Part shown: piece after piece, positions 43,118-52,612 of the stretch
Position numbering within the stretch: position 1 is the stretch's first letter
Layout: each line of letters starts with the position of its first letter
Assembly: GCA_016234115.1 (NCBI GenBank)
Contig: JACRHD010000029.1
Span: forward strand, 1-63,183
Reading direction: 5' to 3'
DNA: 63,183 nucleotides
DNA from: Nitrospirota bacterium
Lineage (GTDB): Bacteria > Nitrospirota > Thermodesulfovibrionia > UBA6902
Position numbers and translations under genes: made by a program
Notes under the pieces: generated by a model
Told to the model about the DNA's origin: nothing
The model's database searches: none
Seen by the model: only the letters and a program-made list of their open reading frames with translations

Positions 43118-44483
43118 TTGTCTTCGGCGCCTGGGCGTCCTGCCGGTTCATCCTCTCGAGAAAATGGGTATTGAACTTGCCGCTGATGAAATCCGGGTGG
43201 TCGAGGATATGAAGATGAAAAGGTATGGTCGTCCTGATCCCCTCGACCGCAAACTCCCTCAGGGACCTCTTCATCTTTGCAATAGCTTCTTCCCTGTCCC
43301 TGCCGTGCACGATCAGCTTCGCAATGAGAGAGTCGTAGTGGGCCGGCACGGTCCAGCCGGTGTAAGCCGCCGTGTCCACTCTCACGCCGGGGCCGCCGGG
43401 AGGAATAAACAGGGTGATCCTTCCGGGCGATGGAATGAACTTTTCCGGGTCTTCCGCGTTTATCCTGCATTCTATGCAGTGACCTGAAAACTTTATCCCG
43501 TTCTGCTTGAACGGCAGCGTCGCCCCCGCGGCGATCTTTATCTGCTCCTTTATTATATCTATGCCTGTTATCATCTCCGTGACCGGATGCTCCACCTGTA
43601 TCCTCGTGTTCACTTCCATAAAATATATCTGGTCGTCCTTGTCGAGAATAAATTCGATGGTCCCCGCGTTTCTGTATCTCAGCGCCCGCGCGGCCTTGAT
43701 CGCCGCATCGCCTATTCTCTTTCTGAACTTGGCGTTTGTAAAGACATAAGGCGCTTCTTCTATAAGTTTCTGGTGCCTCCGCTGGATGGAGCAGTCCCTC
43801 TCCCCCAGGTAAACAATGCTCCCTTTATTGTCGGCTAATATCTGGACTTCTATATGCCTCATTTCTGGGATATATTTTTCAATATACATGTCGCCGTTTC
43901 CGAAGGCCGCAAACGCCTCCTTCTGCGCCATGTGATACAGCGGGGTAAGGTCTTTTTCATCCTGCACTATCCTCATCCCCCTGCCCCCCCCGCCGGCCGA
44001 CGCCTTGAGGATTATCGGCAGGCCTATTTTCCTGGCCACCTTTAACGCGTCTTCTTCATCCTTCACAGGACTGTCGCTGCCGGGAACGACGGGGATGCCT
44101 CTCCTCTTCATTAACTGACGCGCCCTTGACTTATCGCCGCCGGTCCGTATGTTTTCCGCGGAAGGGCCTATGAATGTAATTCTTGAAGCGGTGCACGCCT
44201 CCACGAAGTGGGCGTTCTCGGAAAGAAATCCGTAGCCGGGATGAATGGCCTCGGAATCGGTAATTTCAGCGGCGCTTATTATCGCGGGAATGTTCAGATA
44301 GCTTTGCGCCGCCGAGGCTGGTCCGATACAGACGGCCTCATCAGCCATTCTTACATGCAGGGCGTTCCTGTCGGCTTCGGAATAAACTGCGGCCGCGGGT
44401 ATGCCGAGCTCATGGCAGGCCCTGATGACCCTTACCGCTATCTCACCCCGGTTCGCGATTAATATTTTTTTGAATAATGGCAT
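43098..44483 (-). CDS. accC: Biotin carboxylase AccC
   Basis: AccC is the ATP-dependent biotin carboxylase subunit of acetyl-CoA carboxylase, which starts fatty-acid synthesis. The 461 residues have the N-terminal [18 protein letters not shown], the ATP-grasp Gly-rich loop [10 protein letters not shown] (about 164-173), the catalytic signature [19 protein letters not shown] and a C-terminal domain ending in a short polar tail. accB lies upstream, separated by a repeat-filled gap of about 290 bp. Length and motifs are normal. Confidence 0.96.
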   Translation of the reverse strand: MPLFKKILIANRGEIAVRVIRACHELGIPAAAVYSEADRNALHVRMADEAVCIGPASAAQSYLNIPAIISAAEITDSEAIHPGYGFLSENAHFVEACTASRITFIGPSAENIRTGGDKSRARQLMKRRGIPVVPGSDSPVKDEEDALKVARKIGLPIILKASAGGGGRGMRIVQDEKDLTPLYHMAQKEAFAAFGNGDMYIEKYIPEMRHIEVQILADNKGSIVYLGERDCSIQRRHQKLIEEAPYVFTNAKFRKRIGDAAIKAARALRYRNAGTIEFILDKDDQIYFMEVNTRIQVEHPVTEMITGIDIIKEQIKIAAGATLPFKQNGIKFSGHCIECRINAEDPEKFIPSPGRITLFIPPGGPGVRVDTAAYTGWTVPAHYDSLIAKLIVHGRDREEAIAKMKRSLREFAVEGIRTTIPFHLHILDHPDFISGKFNTHFLERMNRQDAQAPKTNGKAAS

Positions 44484-44778
44484 TGTTAAGAGTAACGAGT
44501 CAAGAGTAAAGAGTTATGTAGTTAAACGGTCAGTTAATAATAAGTTCATAAGTAAAGACACATAAATCAGCGTCATACCCGAAGTCCTTAATCGGGCATC
44601 CACCCTTCGACAAGCTCAGGGTGACAAACTTGTCATGGTGAGCCTGTCGAACCATGGATTCCCGCTTACTGACTGCCAACAGTAGGTGCTTTAGGCACGG
44701 GAATGACGAGCCTGTAATCATACTTATGAACTTCTTAGTAATACTTAACTCCTGACTCTTAACTCTTTACTCTAATCA
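44484..44778. repeat. Repeat-filled gap between accB and accC
   Basis: An outer inverted pair of words (gagtcaagagtaaagagt at about 44491-44515, tgactcttaactctttactc at about 44748-44772) encloses a palindromic repeat (about 44570-44710). That repeat is made of ATCGGGCATCC, CTTCGACAAGCTCAGGGTGA and CATGGTGAGCCTGTCGAA words. The same type occurs at 28170-28330 and 51920-52007. It separates two genes that are normally adjacent. Confidence 0.75.
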
Positions 44779-45237
44779 TTACGCCGGATCGATAAGAAAC
44801 AGGGGCTCGCCGTATTCAACCGGCTGCCCGTTTTCCACGAGTATCTTTGAGACGATCCCGTCCGTATCGCATTCAATCTCGTTCATGAGTTTCATGGCCT
44901 CCAAAATTCAAAGCACCTGGCCCTTCTTTACAGCGGCGCCGACTTCGACAAACGGAGGTGATTCCGGAGACGGAGACCTGTGGAATATGCCGACGATCGG
45001 AGACGTGATGGTCGCGACCGTTTGCCCCCCGGCTGACTCTTCTTTTTCCGCTCTCGTCTGTCCGGCGGGCGGCCCCGGCTGTCTCATGGGCTGGATAGCC
45101 TCGAAAGATGATAAAAACTTCTCTCTCCTGATTTTGAGCTTTGTGCCTTCTCTCTCGATCTGAAGCTCGGTAACGTCCGTTTCTCTCAGAAGCTCAATGA
45201 GTCTTTTTATCTCTTCAAGTTCCATTTCTTTCCCCAT
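44779..45237 (-). CDS. accB: Biotin carboxyl carrier protein AccB, with an in-frame UGA at the conserved Cys
   Basis: AccB carries biotin for acetyl-CoA carboxylase. The N-terminal part (about residues 5-45, [20 protein letters not shown]), the Pro/Ala-rich linker and the biotinyl domain are all recognisable. However, the frame is TGA at 44908-44910, just where AccB proteins have Cys (GQVL[11 protein letters not shown]). Downstream, [10 protein letters not shown] with the biotinylated Lys and the rest of the domain continue in the same frame to the TAA at 44779. A protein stopped at TGA would lack the biotin site and be useless. The site may be a sequencing error, a nonsense mutation, selenocysteine or readthrough. 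The start is ATG 45237 or 45225. Confidence 0.85.
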
Positions 45238-45295
45238 TTCTTTTCAGTTCCCGGCGTCTTTCGCGGGCGAGGCCTTAAGCGGCCTGAAGGTCGCG

Positions 45296-45856
45296 CTACC
45301 TTACCCTCTCAATATATTCGCCGGTCCTTGTGTCTACCTTAATGATATCACCCTCATTCAGGTGAAACGGCACTTTTACAGTGACTCCGGATTCCAGGAC
45401 AGCGGGCTTGCTGCCTCCGCTGGCGGTGTCTCCCTTGAAGCCGGGGTCCGTCTTCGCAATGGCCAACTCGACGAACATGGGGATTTCCACCGAAAGAGGC
45501 GTATCGATGTGAAACAGGATACTTACGGACATGTTCTCTTTCAGATATTTCCTGACATCCCCAAGCTGCTCCGTCGTCAAAGGGAACTGTTCGTAACTCT
45601 CATTGTCCATAAAGTAGAACAATTCACCTTCCTTATAAAGATACTGCGCGGTCTTCTCCTCGATCTCCGGGACCTCGAACTTTTCTCCGCTTTTGAACGT
45701 ATCTTCAAAAATGCTTCCCGTCTTCATGTTCCTGAGTTTCGTCCTGATGATCGCGCCGCCCCTGCCCATCTTGATGTGGTGAAAGTCCACAATTTCATGC
45801 GGCGCGTCCTTGAACGTTATCTTGGCCCCTCTTCTGAATTCACTTGTCGATATCAA
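45296..45856 (-). CDS. efp: Elongation factor P (EF-P), with Arg at the modified tip position
   Basis: EF-P helps ribosomes translate polyproline stretches. The 186 residues have the three EF-P beta-barrels. The loop that enters the ribosome reads HIKMGRGGAIIRTKL. Most bacteria have PGKGG with a modified Lys; this protein has Arg at residue 32. Arg-type EF-P in Pseudomonas and Neisseria is rhamnosylated by EarP, but the surrounding residues here are of the PGKGG type. No modification enzyme gene (epmA, epmB, earP) is in this window. It lies in the aroQ-pepQ-efp-accB-accC series. Confidence 0.94.
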   Translation of the reverse strand: MISTSEFRRGAKITFKDAPHEIVDFHHIKMGRGGAIIRTKLRNMKTGSIFEDTFKSGEKFEVPEIEEKTAQYLYKEGELFYFMDNESYEQFPLTTEQLGDVRKYLKENMSVSILFHIDTPLSVEIPMFVELAIAKTDPGFKGDTASGGSKPAVLESGVTVKVPFHLNEGDIIKVDTRTGEYIERVR

Positions 45857-45886
45857 TTAATAGCCTCCTGGTAATATAGGGTCCGA

Positions 45887-45961
45887 GGGACCAAGGGTTC
45901 GAGGGGTCAAGCGTTGTGCTTTTCCCTTGACCCCTTGAACCCTGACCCCTTGAACCCTTTT
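45887..45961. repeat. Inverted CCTTGACCCC / GGGGTCAAGG words between efp and pepQ
   Basis: The left arm (about 45887-45914) and right arm (about 45926-45958) are complementary and belong to the GGGGCAAGGGGTCA family. They lie inside the aroQ-pepQ-efp operon and may form a hairpin. Confidence 0.75.
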
Positions 45962-45963
45962 GT

Positions 45964-47025
45964 TTATATCGCCTTAAACTTTTTCGGCAGGGACGTCAGG
46001 ACTTCTGCTCCGGTTTTCGTAGCAACTACCATGTCCTCTATCCTCACACCTCCAAAATCCGGCACATAAATGCCGGGCTCTATCGTAAAGACCATGTTCT
46101 CCCTGATTGCGTCCTTACTGCGCCATGACAGGGACGGTTTCTCATGGACCGCAAGACCGATCCCGTGCCCGGCGCCGTGACCGAATTCCTCGCCGTACCC
46201 TTTGAGCGTTATATAATCCCTTGCCGCCGCATCGACCGTCTTTGCCGCGACGTTTGCCCTGACCGACGCAATCGCCCTTTTCTGGGCCTCAAGGACTATG
46301 GAGTAGATTTCCCGCTGTCTCGCGGTGTCACCGCCTTTTATCACAACGGTCCTCGTCATGTCCGAGTAATATCCCTCATACTCTCCTCCCCAGTCGAATA
46401 CTATGAAATCGCCGGCTCTTACAACCCTTCCGGTAGGTCTCGCATGAGGGCGCGCCGAAAAAAAACCAGAAGCTACTATAACCTCAAAGGGTAATGATTT
46501 GCAACCTTCATCCTTGAGAAATCCCTCAAGTTTCAGGGCGAGTTTTCGATCGGTTATTCCGGCCTTTATGAAAGGCTGCAACCGCCTGAAGGCCCTTTCA
46601 GCCCTTTGCGCGGCTTTCCTGATACGTTCAGTTTCCTCCGGCGATTTTATGGCCCTTATTGATTCCACCGCGTCTGTTACCGGTTTGAGCCTCAGTTTCT
46701 TTTTAAGTAATTTAGTGTAGGCCCTGAACGTCAGGTGGTGGTCTTCAAATCCAAGTTTCCTTATGCCTAACTCGCCGGCCAGGTCCTTTATCTCTTTTGC
46801 CCGCTCGGTACGCTCAATCCTGATGTCAAAGTCCTTAACATCGTACCGCGACTGCTCCTGGTATCTGAAATCAGTCACAAAGACAGCGTCCTTCCGGGTG
46901 ACAAGGGCATAGCCTGATGAACCGGTGAAGCCGGTGAGGTATTTGACGTTAAGGATGTCAGTAATTAGGGCCCCGTCAACCTTTGAATCCTTCAACTTTT
47001 TTCTGAGAAGCGATATTTTGTTCAT
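45964..47025 (-). CDS. pepQ: Xaa-Pro aminopeptidase (M24 family)
   Basis: This two-metal peptidase removes residues before or after proline from peptides in the cytosol. The 353 residues have an N-terminal creatinase-like domain (about 1-125) and the pita-bread M24 domain (about 130-350). The metal ligands appear in VFDWGGEYEGYYSDMTRT, HGAGHGIGLAVHE, FTIEPGIYVP and GVRIEDMVV. It is the usual partner of efp and aroQ. Aminopeptidase P and prolidase activities cannot be told apart from sequence alone. Confidence 0.94.
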   Translation of the reverse strand: MNKISLLRKKLKDSKVDGALITDILNVKYLTGFTGSSGYALVTRKDAVFVTDFRYQEQSRYDVKDFDIRIERTERAKEIKDLAGELGIRKLGFEDHHLTFRAYTKLLKKKLRLKPVTDAVESIRAIKSPEETERIRKAAQRAERAFRRLQPFIKAGITDRKLALKLEGFLKDEGCKSLPFEVIVASGFFSARPHARPTGRVVRAGDFIVFDWGGEYEGYYSDMTRTVVIKGGDTARQREIYSIVLEAQKRAIASVRANVAAKTVDAAARDYITLKGYGEEFGHGAGHGIGLAVHEKPSLSWRSKDAIRENMVFTIEPGIYVPDFGGVRIEDMVVATKTGAEVLTSLPKKFKAI

Positions 47026-47032
47026 GTTCTAC

Positions 47033-47482
47033 TCATTCACTCCTTGACCCGCTTTTCTTCGCAATAGACGCCGCGGCCCGCAGGCCGAGGAGGTAGCTTT
47101 CATATCCGAATCCGGAGATCTGTCCTGCGGCCACAGGGGCTATGAGGGAATTATGTCTGAATTCTTCACGCCTGTGAATGTTCGACAAATGCACCTCTAC
47201 AGCGGGAATTTCTACAGCCGCTATTGCATCCCGTATGGCGATACTTGTATGGGTATAGGCGGCCGGGTTGATGACAAGGGCCGCATAGTCGCCTGAATTC
47301 TGAATGAAATCCACAAGGTCTCCTTCATGGTTTGACTGCTTAATATCAAGGTCGACTTTCAATTCTTTTGAGAGCTTCTTCAGGAGCTCGTTGATATCGT
47401 CAAGGGTCTTCGTACCGTAGATCCCTGACTCCCTTTTGCCGAGGAGGTTGAGGTTTGGGCCGTGGATGACCAGTATTTTCAT
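47033..47482 (-). CDS. aroQ: Type II 3-dehydroquinate dehydratase AroQ
   Basis: AroQ is the dehydratase of the shikimate pathway. The 149 residues show [19 protein letters not shown] with the catalytic Tyr in the flexible loop, [16 protein letters not shown] and [17 protein letters not shown]. The length is typical of the dodecameric enzyme. It lies 7 bp before pepQ, at the head of the aroQ-pepQ-efp-accB-accC-thiE operon on the minus strand. Confidence 0.96.
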   Translation of the reverse strand: MKILVIHGPNLNLLGKRESGIYGTKTLDDINELLKKLSKELKVDLDIKQSNHEGDLVDFIQNSGDYAALVINPAAYTHTSIAIRDAIAAVEIPAVEVHLSNIHRREEFRHNSLIAPVAAGQISGFGYESYLLGLRAAASIAKKSGSRSE

Positions 47483-47573
47483 ATGTTCTCCGCCTTACTA
47501 TTATTTTATAGGCTATATAATAGCACAAACTCAGCCTGAAGCAAGAGAAAATATGATGTTTTTTTCAAAAGCA

Positions 47574-47603
47574 AAGGGGGCCTGAAATTTACCAGGCCCC
47601 CGG
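47574..47603 (-). terminator. Intrinsic terminator after the DUF1566/CARDB gene
   Basis: GGGGGCCTG (47576-47584) and CAGGCCCCC (47593-47601) form a strong hairpin. On the minus strand it is followed by TTTGCTTTTG. It lies between the convergent-side end of the large secreted-protein gene and the promoter area of aroQ. Confidence 0.65.
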
Positions 47604-47672
47604 ATTTGTGAGCGGCTGTATCTATCACGGATTGATAAACTCCCGGAGTGCGATATCTGTGAATAATCCGGG

Positions 47673-49847
47673 TTAAGGCGTTACGGTTATGGCCCTCGTT
47701 TTGTTATTGTTCGTCTCACTCAGCTCCGACACCACTTTGCCGGCGTCTGCCGCGCCTATGATGTAATAGGCCCCGGCAGGTATGTTCGAAGGTATTGTCA
47801 CGGATACCGTTACTGAACTTGCAGTCCCCCCGCCTAATGCTGGCACCGTTCTGCTGCCGAGATATCTGTCGCCGGCTCCAGGTGTCGTGTCGGCCGAGAG
47901 ATAGAACTTTGTCGTTGACTCAACTGCCGCACATCCGCCCTGGTTCTTTGTTGTGTCGGCTACTGTAATTACCGCGCCTTTTGCTGCTGAAGCGGGAGCA
48001 TTCAGGGCAGTTATCAGCAGGTCGGTTCCTGCGTATATCATTTTGCTTTTTATATTGTTGTTTTCGTTACTCTCTGTCACCGCGGCTGAACTGTCAGCCC
48101 GTGCAATGATATAGTATTTCCCCACTGCCGCTCCGGCCGGGATGGTGACTGTAGTTGTCCCTGAATTTGTTCCGCCTGCTGCCAGTGAAGGGACAGTCCT
48201 GCTTCCCAGTATCACATCGCTTGCATCGAGCGCCGTGTTCTTCGAAAGATATAATCCCGTCACGGATGCGTCCGCCGCGCCTGTACCCTGGTCTTTTGTC
48301 GAATCGCCTATTGATATGGTAGAGCCGCCGCAGGCTACTGCCGGGGCCGTCAGGCCGGAGACTATTAAATCCGGCGGAAAACAGTCTGAATCTGATGTGT
48401 CGATATCTCCATCGCAGTCGTTATCAGCCGTATCACTGCATGCAGCATTGCCATATGGACCTTCAGTTGCGCCGGGATTAATCGTAATGTCAAGTGGCGC
48501 ACAGTCACTTGACGTCGGATATCCGTCACCGTCATCATCCGTGTCCAGGTAATTTAATGTTCCATCTCCATCAGTATCGTCGTCCTGCGGATTGCCATTT
48601 CCATTGACATCTTCCTGAATTGTCGGAATTCCGTCATTGTCATCATCCATGTCAAGATAATCCGATATCCCATCACCATCCGTATCTTGTGTTCCTTCAA
48701 CGCTGTCAGGGACCCCGTCATTATCGCTATCAACGGTCCCGGACCGTACTGGCCAGACGCCATAGTTGCAGTCGCCCTTGTAGCCGTAGCACACGTCGCC
48801 ACTCCACATAGCGATGATCCATGAGCGGTTCGTTTCATAGACGAAAGTAGAGGACGTCCAGTAATAACTGGACTGCACATTTGCAAATGGATGACTATCA
48901 GGTAACACAGGATTGAAATTTGAGTAATCTATCAGACTGCGATGTTCTTTTCTGTTAGGAAGACGCCAGTCTGAATAACCGCACAAGGTTGAATTATTTG
49001 CAAACTCAAGCGCTGAATTCCATATCATTAATCCTGCGAGATTTGCGTTGCGGGACCACATAAGTCCTGTGAGAGTGTCGGTCACACAGTCGCCATTTAC
49101 TGTAAACCTCGGGTCGGGCCACGCGGCGCCCCTTTCCAAATCTCCATCATCTCCGGCCCGGTAACTCGTTGTCTGCCCCGTCTTCCAAATTTCCGAATAG
49201 CCAGATGATCCACCCCCCTGTCCTGATCGTACCGGCCAAACGTAATAACCGTCGCCAAAGTCCTTGCCGTCACTACCCAGGCCGCCGCCACTCCACATAG
49301 CGACGATCCATGCGTAGGAGGTATACTCCGCATGGGACGTAGACGACCAGTAGTAGTAGGAGTGCACATTATAAAAGCCCTGAGAATTAAGCCAGTTAGA
49401 TATGTTAGGCATATCTAAATTTACAAGGCTCTCAAGCTCATTAACATTAGGCAGGCTCCAGTCAGAGTAACCACATAAGGTTAACGCGTTCGCATAATCA
49501 ATCGCCTGGTTCCAATATCCCCCACTCAGCGAACCGTTTCTCGGCCACATCAATCCGGTCAGGTTGTCCGTCATGACGTCAGTAGACGGATCTGCATCAC
49601 AGTCAGATGATTGATCTGCGCAGGGTGCGCTTGCATTGCAGTAAGTTACAACAAACCTCGGTTCCGGCCAAGCCACCCCGGCCCGGATATCCCCATCCTG
49701 CCCTGTCCCCGCGCAGACTATCTCAACTCCTGCCGAGTCATAACACGTCGTCTGCCCGGTCTGAGGCAGTTGCACTGTCCCGGCAAGCGCCATCGATGCG
49801 ACAAGAAATAAAACCACGACTGACATCAATACAATTCTCTTTTCCAT
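47673..49847 (-). CDS. Large secreted protein with two DUF1566 domains, TSP3-type Ca repeats and two CARDB domains
   Basis: This is an exported surface or matrix protein of unknown function. After a signal peptide (about 1-22) it has two DUF1566 (Lcl-type lectin-like) domains (about 30-205 and 215-370), each with a TGLMWxRNxxL...W...CGYSDW-LPN pattern. A run of Asp-rich thrombospondin type 3 calcium repeats follows ([20 protein letters not shown], about 375-485), then two CARDB adhesion-type domains (about 495-610 and 615-724). AGGAGGGAGA before the ATG at 49847 sets the start. No anchor is visible at the C-terminus, so it may be secreted, possibly by the type II system. It is followed by a terminator. 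Confidence 0.85.
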   Translation of the reverse strand: MEKRIVLMSVVVLFLVASMALAGTVQLPQTGQTTCYDSAGVEIVCAGTGQDGDIRAGVAWPEPRFVVTYCNASAPCADQSSDCDADPSTDVMTDNLTGLMWPRNGSLSGGYWNQAIDYANALTLCGYSDWSLPNVNELESLVNLDMPNISNWLNSQGFYNVHSYYYWSSTSHAEYTSYAWIVAMWSGGGLGSDGKDFGDGYYVWPVRSGQGGGSSGYSEIWKTGQTTSYRAGDDGDLERGAAWPDPRFTVNGDCVTDTLTGLMWSRNANLAGLMIWNSALEFANNSTLCGYSDWRLPNRKEHRSLIDYSNFNPVLPDSHPFANVQSSYYWTSSTFVYETNRSWIIAMWSGDVCYGYKGDCNYGVWPVRSGTVDSDNDGVPDSVEGTQDTDGDGISDYLDMDDDNDGIPTIQEDVNGNGNPQDDDTDGDGTLNYLDTDDDGDGYPTSSDCAPLDITINPGATEGPYGNAACSDTADNDCDGDIDTSDSDCFPPDLIVSGLTAPAVACGGSTISIGDSTKDQGTGAADASVTGLYLSKNTALDASDVILGSRTVPSLAAGGTNSGTTTVTIPAGAAVGKYYIIARADSSAAVTESNENNNIKSKMIYAGTDLLITALNAPASAAKGAVITVADTTKNQGGCAAVESTTKFYLSADTTPGAGDRYLGSRTVPALGGGTASSVTVSVTIPSNIPAGAYYIIGAADAGKVVSELSETNNNKTRAITVTP

Positions 49848-50208
49848 TCTCCCTCCTAAATAAATTCTCAAAATTTATGCCGATCAAATTTGCATATTCA
49901 AATCATAAATGCCGCGAGGCGATAAGACCCCTGTCACTGATTTCGCTTTATATTTATTCAAAGATTGACAGGAGAGGCAAGAATTGCAGTGAGCCCTGAA
50001 ACCTCTCAACTGTATATGGGATATGCTATTTTAAAAAAGCACATCCTAACTTGTCAATTAAATTCGTTATTTGCACATTTGCGCAAATAAGTTATAAAAC
50101 CGTGCCCCAATAAATATCTTCGTTAATGACGATGCTATTGCCGGGATTGACCCGCGCAATGACGCGATGCCCATAATACAAAGGGGAAAGAGATGGATAT
50201 ACAGGCCG
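49848..50208. other. 361-bp interval upstream of the secreted-protein gene
   Basis: This is an AT-rich interval between two minus-strand genes. TTATTTGC (about 50070) and GCAAATAA (about 50086) form an imperfect hairpin. No reading frame with a ribosome-binding site and no other clear element are seen. It probably carries the promoter of the large secreted-protein gene. Confidence 0.5.
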
Positions 50209-51381
50209 TTATTTCTTCAACGCTGGCAACCTGTCAAGGATGACATCGGCAAGCTCGATCTTATTCATCAGGGGGTAATCCGTGCTCTTCCCGCTGCGGT
50301 CGATTATCGTAACAATATTAGTATCGACGTCGAACCCTGCGCCCTCTTGTGTTACGTCGTTGAGCACGATGAGGTCGAGGTTTTTCCGCTTCAATTTCTC
50401 CCTTGCGCTCTCAATGTCTTTCCCTGTCTCTGCGGCAAACCCGATCAGGAGGCGCTTGCCTTTTATGCTGCCGGCCTTTTTGAGGATATCGGGTGTCTTC
50501 TTTAAAGTGATTGATGAAATATCGCCCTTGCCGATCTTATTCCTGTTCATTACTGCGGGCGCAAAGTCGGCCACCGCGGCGGCCATGATTATGACTGTGG
50601 CCTTCGGGGCGCGCTTCAGTACGGCCGCTTCCATTTCCAGGGCCGTTTGTACGGGGACATATGAAATGTTGTCCGGCGGCGTCAGTGAAACGGGTCCGCT
50701 GACCAGGGTCACTTGCGCCCCCCTTCTCGCCGCGGCTTTTGCAATCGCAAAGCCCATCCTTCCGGACGAGCGGTTGGAGATGTACCGCACCGGGTCTATC
50801 GGCTCGACAGTAGGACCGGCGGTAACAAGGATATTATGCTTGCTTAAATCTTTGGGAGTAAGCGCGGAAACGGCGGCCTCGACAATTGCAGAAACTTCCG
50901 CCATCCTGCCCTCGCCTTCATCTCCACAGGCGAGACTTCCCGGGACGGGACCCACAAAATCAATATCCAGCTTTTTAAGCTCCCTTATGCTTTTTTGCAC
51001 TGAAGGATGCCGGTACATCCTGCAATTCATTGCCGGCGCAATCAGGATCTTCCCCTCATATGTCAGATAGAGATTTCCGGGAAGATCGTCGGCAATGCCG
51101 CAGGACAATTTATTGATCGTGTTCGCGGTGGCGGGGGCAATAAGAAACAGGTCCGCTTCTTTTGAAAGACTGATATGACTGAAGGGCTCGCTGAATAAAT
51201 TCGTGGAGACGGGTTTGCCGGTCACCGCTTCAAATGTCAGGGGCGCGACAAACCTGCAGGCGGCCTCCGTCATTACGACCCGCACGCTGAAGCCTTCATC
51301 AAGCAACCGGCGGGCCATATCAACGCTCTTATACGCTGCGATGCTGCCGGTAACGATAAGGAGGATGTTCTTTCCGTTCAT
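50209..51381 (-). CDS. coaBC: Bifunctional phosphopantothenoylcysteine synthetase/decarboxylase CoaBC
   Basis: CoaBC catalyses two steps of coenzyme A synthesis. The 390 residues contain the flavodoxin-like CoaC decarboxylase (about 1-185) with the active-site His in SHISLSKEAD, the PAMNCRMY motif and the Cys in LACGDEGEGRM. The CoaB ligase (about 190-385) has the motif GPTVEPIDPVRYISNRSSG and GFAAETG. It is the last gene of the yicC-remA-gmk-rpoZ-coaBC set. An inverted repeat lies upstream. Confidence 0.95.
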   Translation of the reverse strand: MNGKNILLIVTGSIAAYKSVDMARRLLDEGFSVRVVMTEAACRFVAPLTFEAVTGKPVSTNLFSEPFSHISLSKEADLFLIAPATANTINKLSCGIADDLPGNLYLTYEGKILIAPAMNCRMYRHPSVQKSIRELKKLDIDFVGPVPGSLACGDEGEGRMAEVSAIVEAAVSALTPKDLSKHNILVTAGPTVEPIDPVRYISNRSSGRMGFAIAKAAARRGAQVTLVSGPVSLTPPDNISYVPVQTALEMEAAVLKRAPKATVIIMAAAVADFAPAVMNRNKIGKGDISSITLKKTPDILKKAGSIKGKRLLIGFAAETGKDIESAREKLKRKNLDLIVLNDVTQEGAGFDVDTNIVTIIDRSGKSTDYPLMNKIELADVILDRLPALKK

Positions 51382-51386
51382 CTGAG

Positions 51387-51474
51387 TTAGAGTTACGAGT
51401 TACGAGTCAAGAGTCAAGAACGAAGGTTCAATCGCCTGTGCTTCACTCTTAACTCATAACTCTTGACTCTTCTC
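51387..51474. repeat. Inverted gagttacgagtcaagagtcaag / cttaactcataactcttgact repeat
   Basis: The arms (about 51387-51419 and 51444-51474) lie between rpoZ and coaBC. The word family is the same as at 44491-44515 and 44748-44772. Confidence 0.75.
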
Positions 51475-51475
51475 T

Positions 51476-51862
51476 TTATTCCCCGAATATATCTTCGATG
51501 GACCTCTTCTGTTCGGACTCGCTCTTTTCGCTCAGGTAAACCTTGAGGTCCTTTTCCAGCTCCGTCAGGTCTTCAGGCATGGTCTCTTTCTGCTGCGCCT
51601 CATCCATCATGCGTTTATGAACAAGCTTTTTGGCTTCTTCATTGGCCGTTATCGCCTCCTCGCCCGTAAGTATATTTACGGCGCCGGAGGCAACTTCCTG
51701 CAGGGCGAGGGTCGTTATCTTTTTTGCCTTGGTCGATATCCTGGGCAACGACCCTAACGACAGGTCCTTGGCCCTCTGGACCGCGGCGATGACCAGCCGG
51801 TAATTCCCGTCGATCTTCTTTTTGTCATATTCAATCGGCAGTGTGATTATATCCATATCCAT
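51476..51862 (-). CDS. rpoZ: RNA polymerase omega subunit RpoZ
   Basis: The omega subunit supports assembly of RNA polymerase. The conserved part (about residues 12-65) has DGNYRLVIAAVQRAKDL, an isolated basic segment with KKITTLALQEVASGAVNIL, and the TGEEAI helix. The protein is 128 residues, longer than most omegas (about 70-90), because of an acidic, Glu/Lys-rich C-terminal tail. GGAGGAAC precedes the ATG. Its place after gmk is the standard gmk-rpoZ order. Confidence 0.92.
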   Translation of the reverse strand: MDMDIITLPIEYDKKKIDGNYRLVIAAVQRAKDLSLGSLPRISTKAKKITTLALQEVASGAVNILTGEEAITANEEAKKLVHKRMMDEAQQKETMPEDLTELEKDLKVYLSEKSESEQKRSIEDIFGE

Positions 51863-51909
51863 TTTTGTTCCTCCCTGAGAATCATATATTAAATTTTACC
51901 ACCTTTTTT

Positions 51910-52007
51910 ACCACGCATGATCATTCCCGCAGTATTCTTGAGCGGGAAGCCGTCCTTCGACAGGCTCAGGATGACAAGCTTGTCATGGTGAGCCTGTCCA
52001 ACCATGA
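51910..52007. repeat. Palindromic repeat whose edge encodes the Gmk C-terminus
   Basis: Words CATTCCCGCAGTATTCTTGA, GCTCAGGATGACAAGC and the palindrome TGACAAGCTTGTCA form a hairpin-rich block between rpoZ and gmk. The last residues of Gmk (GWTGSP) and its TGA stop at 51983 are inside the block. Related copies are at 28170-28330 and 44570-44710. Confidence 0.8.
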
Positions 52008-52612
52008 GCCCTGATCAACTCCCTTATCTGCTTATGATCAATATTCTTCGTCCTGAGGCGCTCCGATATAATTATGCTTTCCAGCTCGCGGTAAGCCCTT
52101 TCAAGCCTGTCGTTAATGATAACATAATCATAGTCCTTATAGCCCTTCATCTCATCTTTTGCGTTGGAAAGACGCTCTCTTAATGCCTCCCCTGTTTCCG
52201 TCCCCCTTGTGGTGAGCCTCTTCTTAAGCTCCCGCAGAGACGGTGGAAGAATAAAAATATAAACAGCCCCCGCGCAGGTCTTCTTCAACTGCCGGGCGCC
52301 CTGGACGTCTATGTCAAGCAGAATATCATAGCCTTCCCTGTTCAGTTTTTTCAGCCTCCTGAGGGACGTGCCGTAAAAATTACCATGGACCATGGCCCAT
52401 TCGGCAAACTCCTTTCTGCGTATCATGTCCCTGAATTTCTTCTCGGTCACAAACGTGTAATGAACGTCCGGGGTCTCCCCTTTTCTCGGCGTACGCGTTG
52501 TGTAAGACACGGAGAGCGTGAGTCCGGGGACTTTGCGGAGCAGCTCGCGGCACAGGGTCGACTTGCCTGCCCCGGACGGCGCCGATATGACGAACAGCGC
52601 CCCTTCCCTCAT
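51983..52612 (-). CDS. gmk: Guanylate kinase Gmk
   Basis: Gmk phosphorylates GMP to GDP. The P-loop is [15 protein letters not shown] (about residues 9-23), and [11 protein letters not shown] is the GMP-binding motif, followed by [11 protein letters not shown]. The 209 residues are of normal length. The final six (GWTGSP) are encoded by the palindromic repeat downstream rather than by ancestral sequence. The gene overlaps the DUF370/remA gene by 4 bp. Confidence 0.95.
   Translation of the reverse strand: MREGALFVISAPSGAGKSTLCRELLRKVPGLTLSVSYTTRTPRKGETPDVHYTFVTEKKFRDMIRRKEFAEWAMVHGNFYGTSLRRLKKLNREGYDILLDIDVQGARQLKKTCAGAVYIFILPPSLRELKKRLTTRGTETGEALRERLSNAKDEMKGYKDYDYVIINDRLERAYRELESIIISERLRTKNIDHKQIRELIRAHGWTGSP

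Noticed and set aside
44880-44912. SECIS hairpin just downstream of the accB UGA
   Set aside because: Only a 4-bp CATG stem is visible, too weak to claim; selenocysteine is left as one hypothesis among several.
47673-49847. The DUF1566 (lectin-like) protein as target of a diversity-generating retroelement
   Set aside because: No reverse transcriptase gene or adenine-biased template repeat is present in the window.
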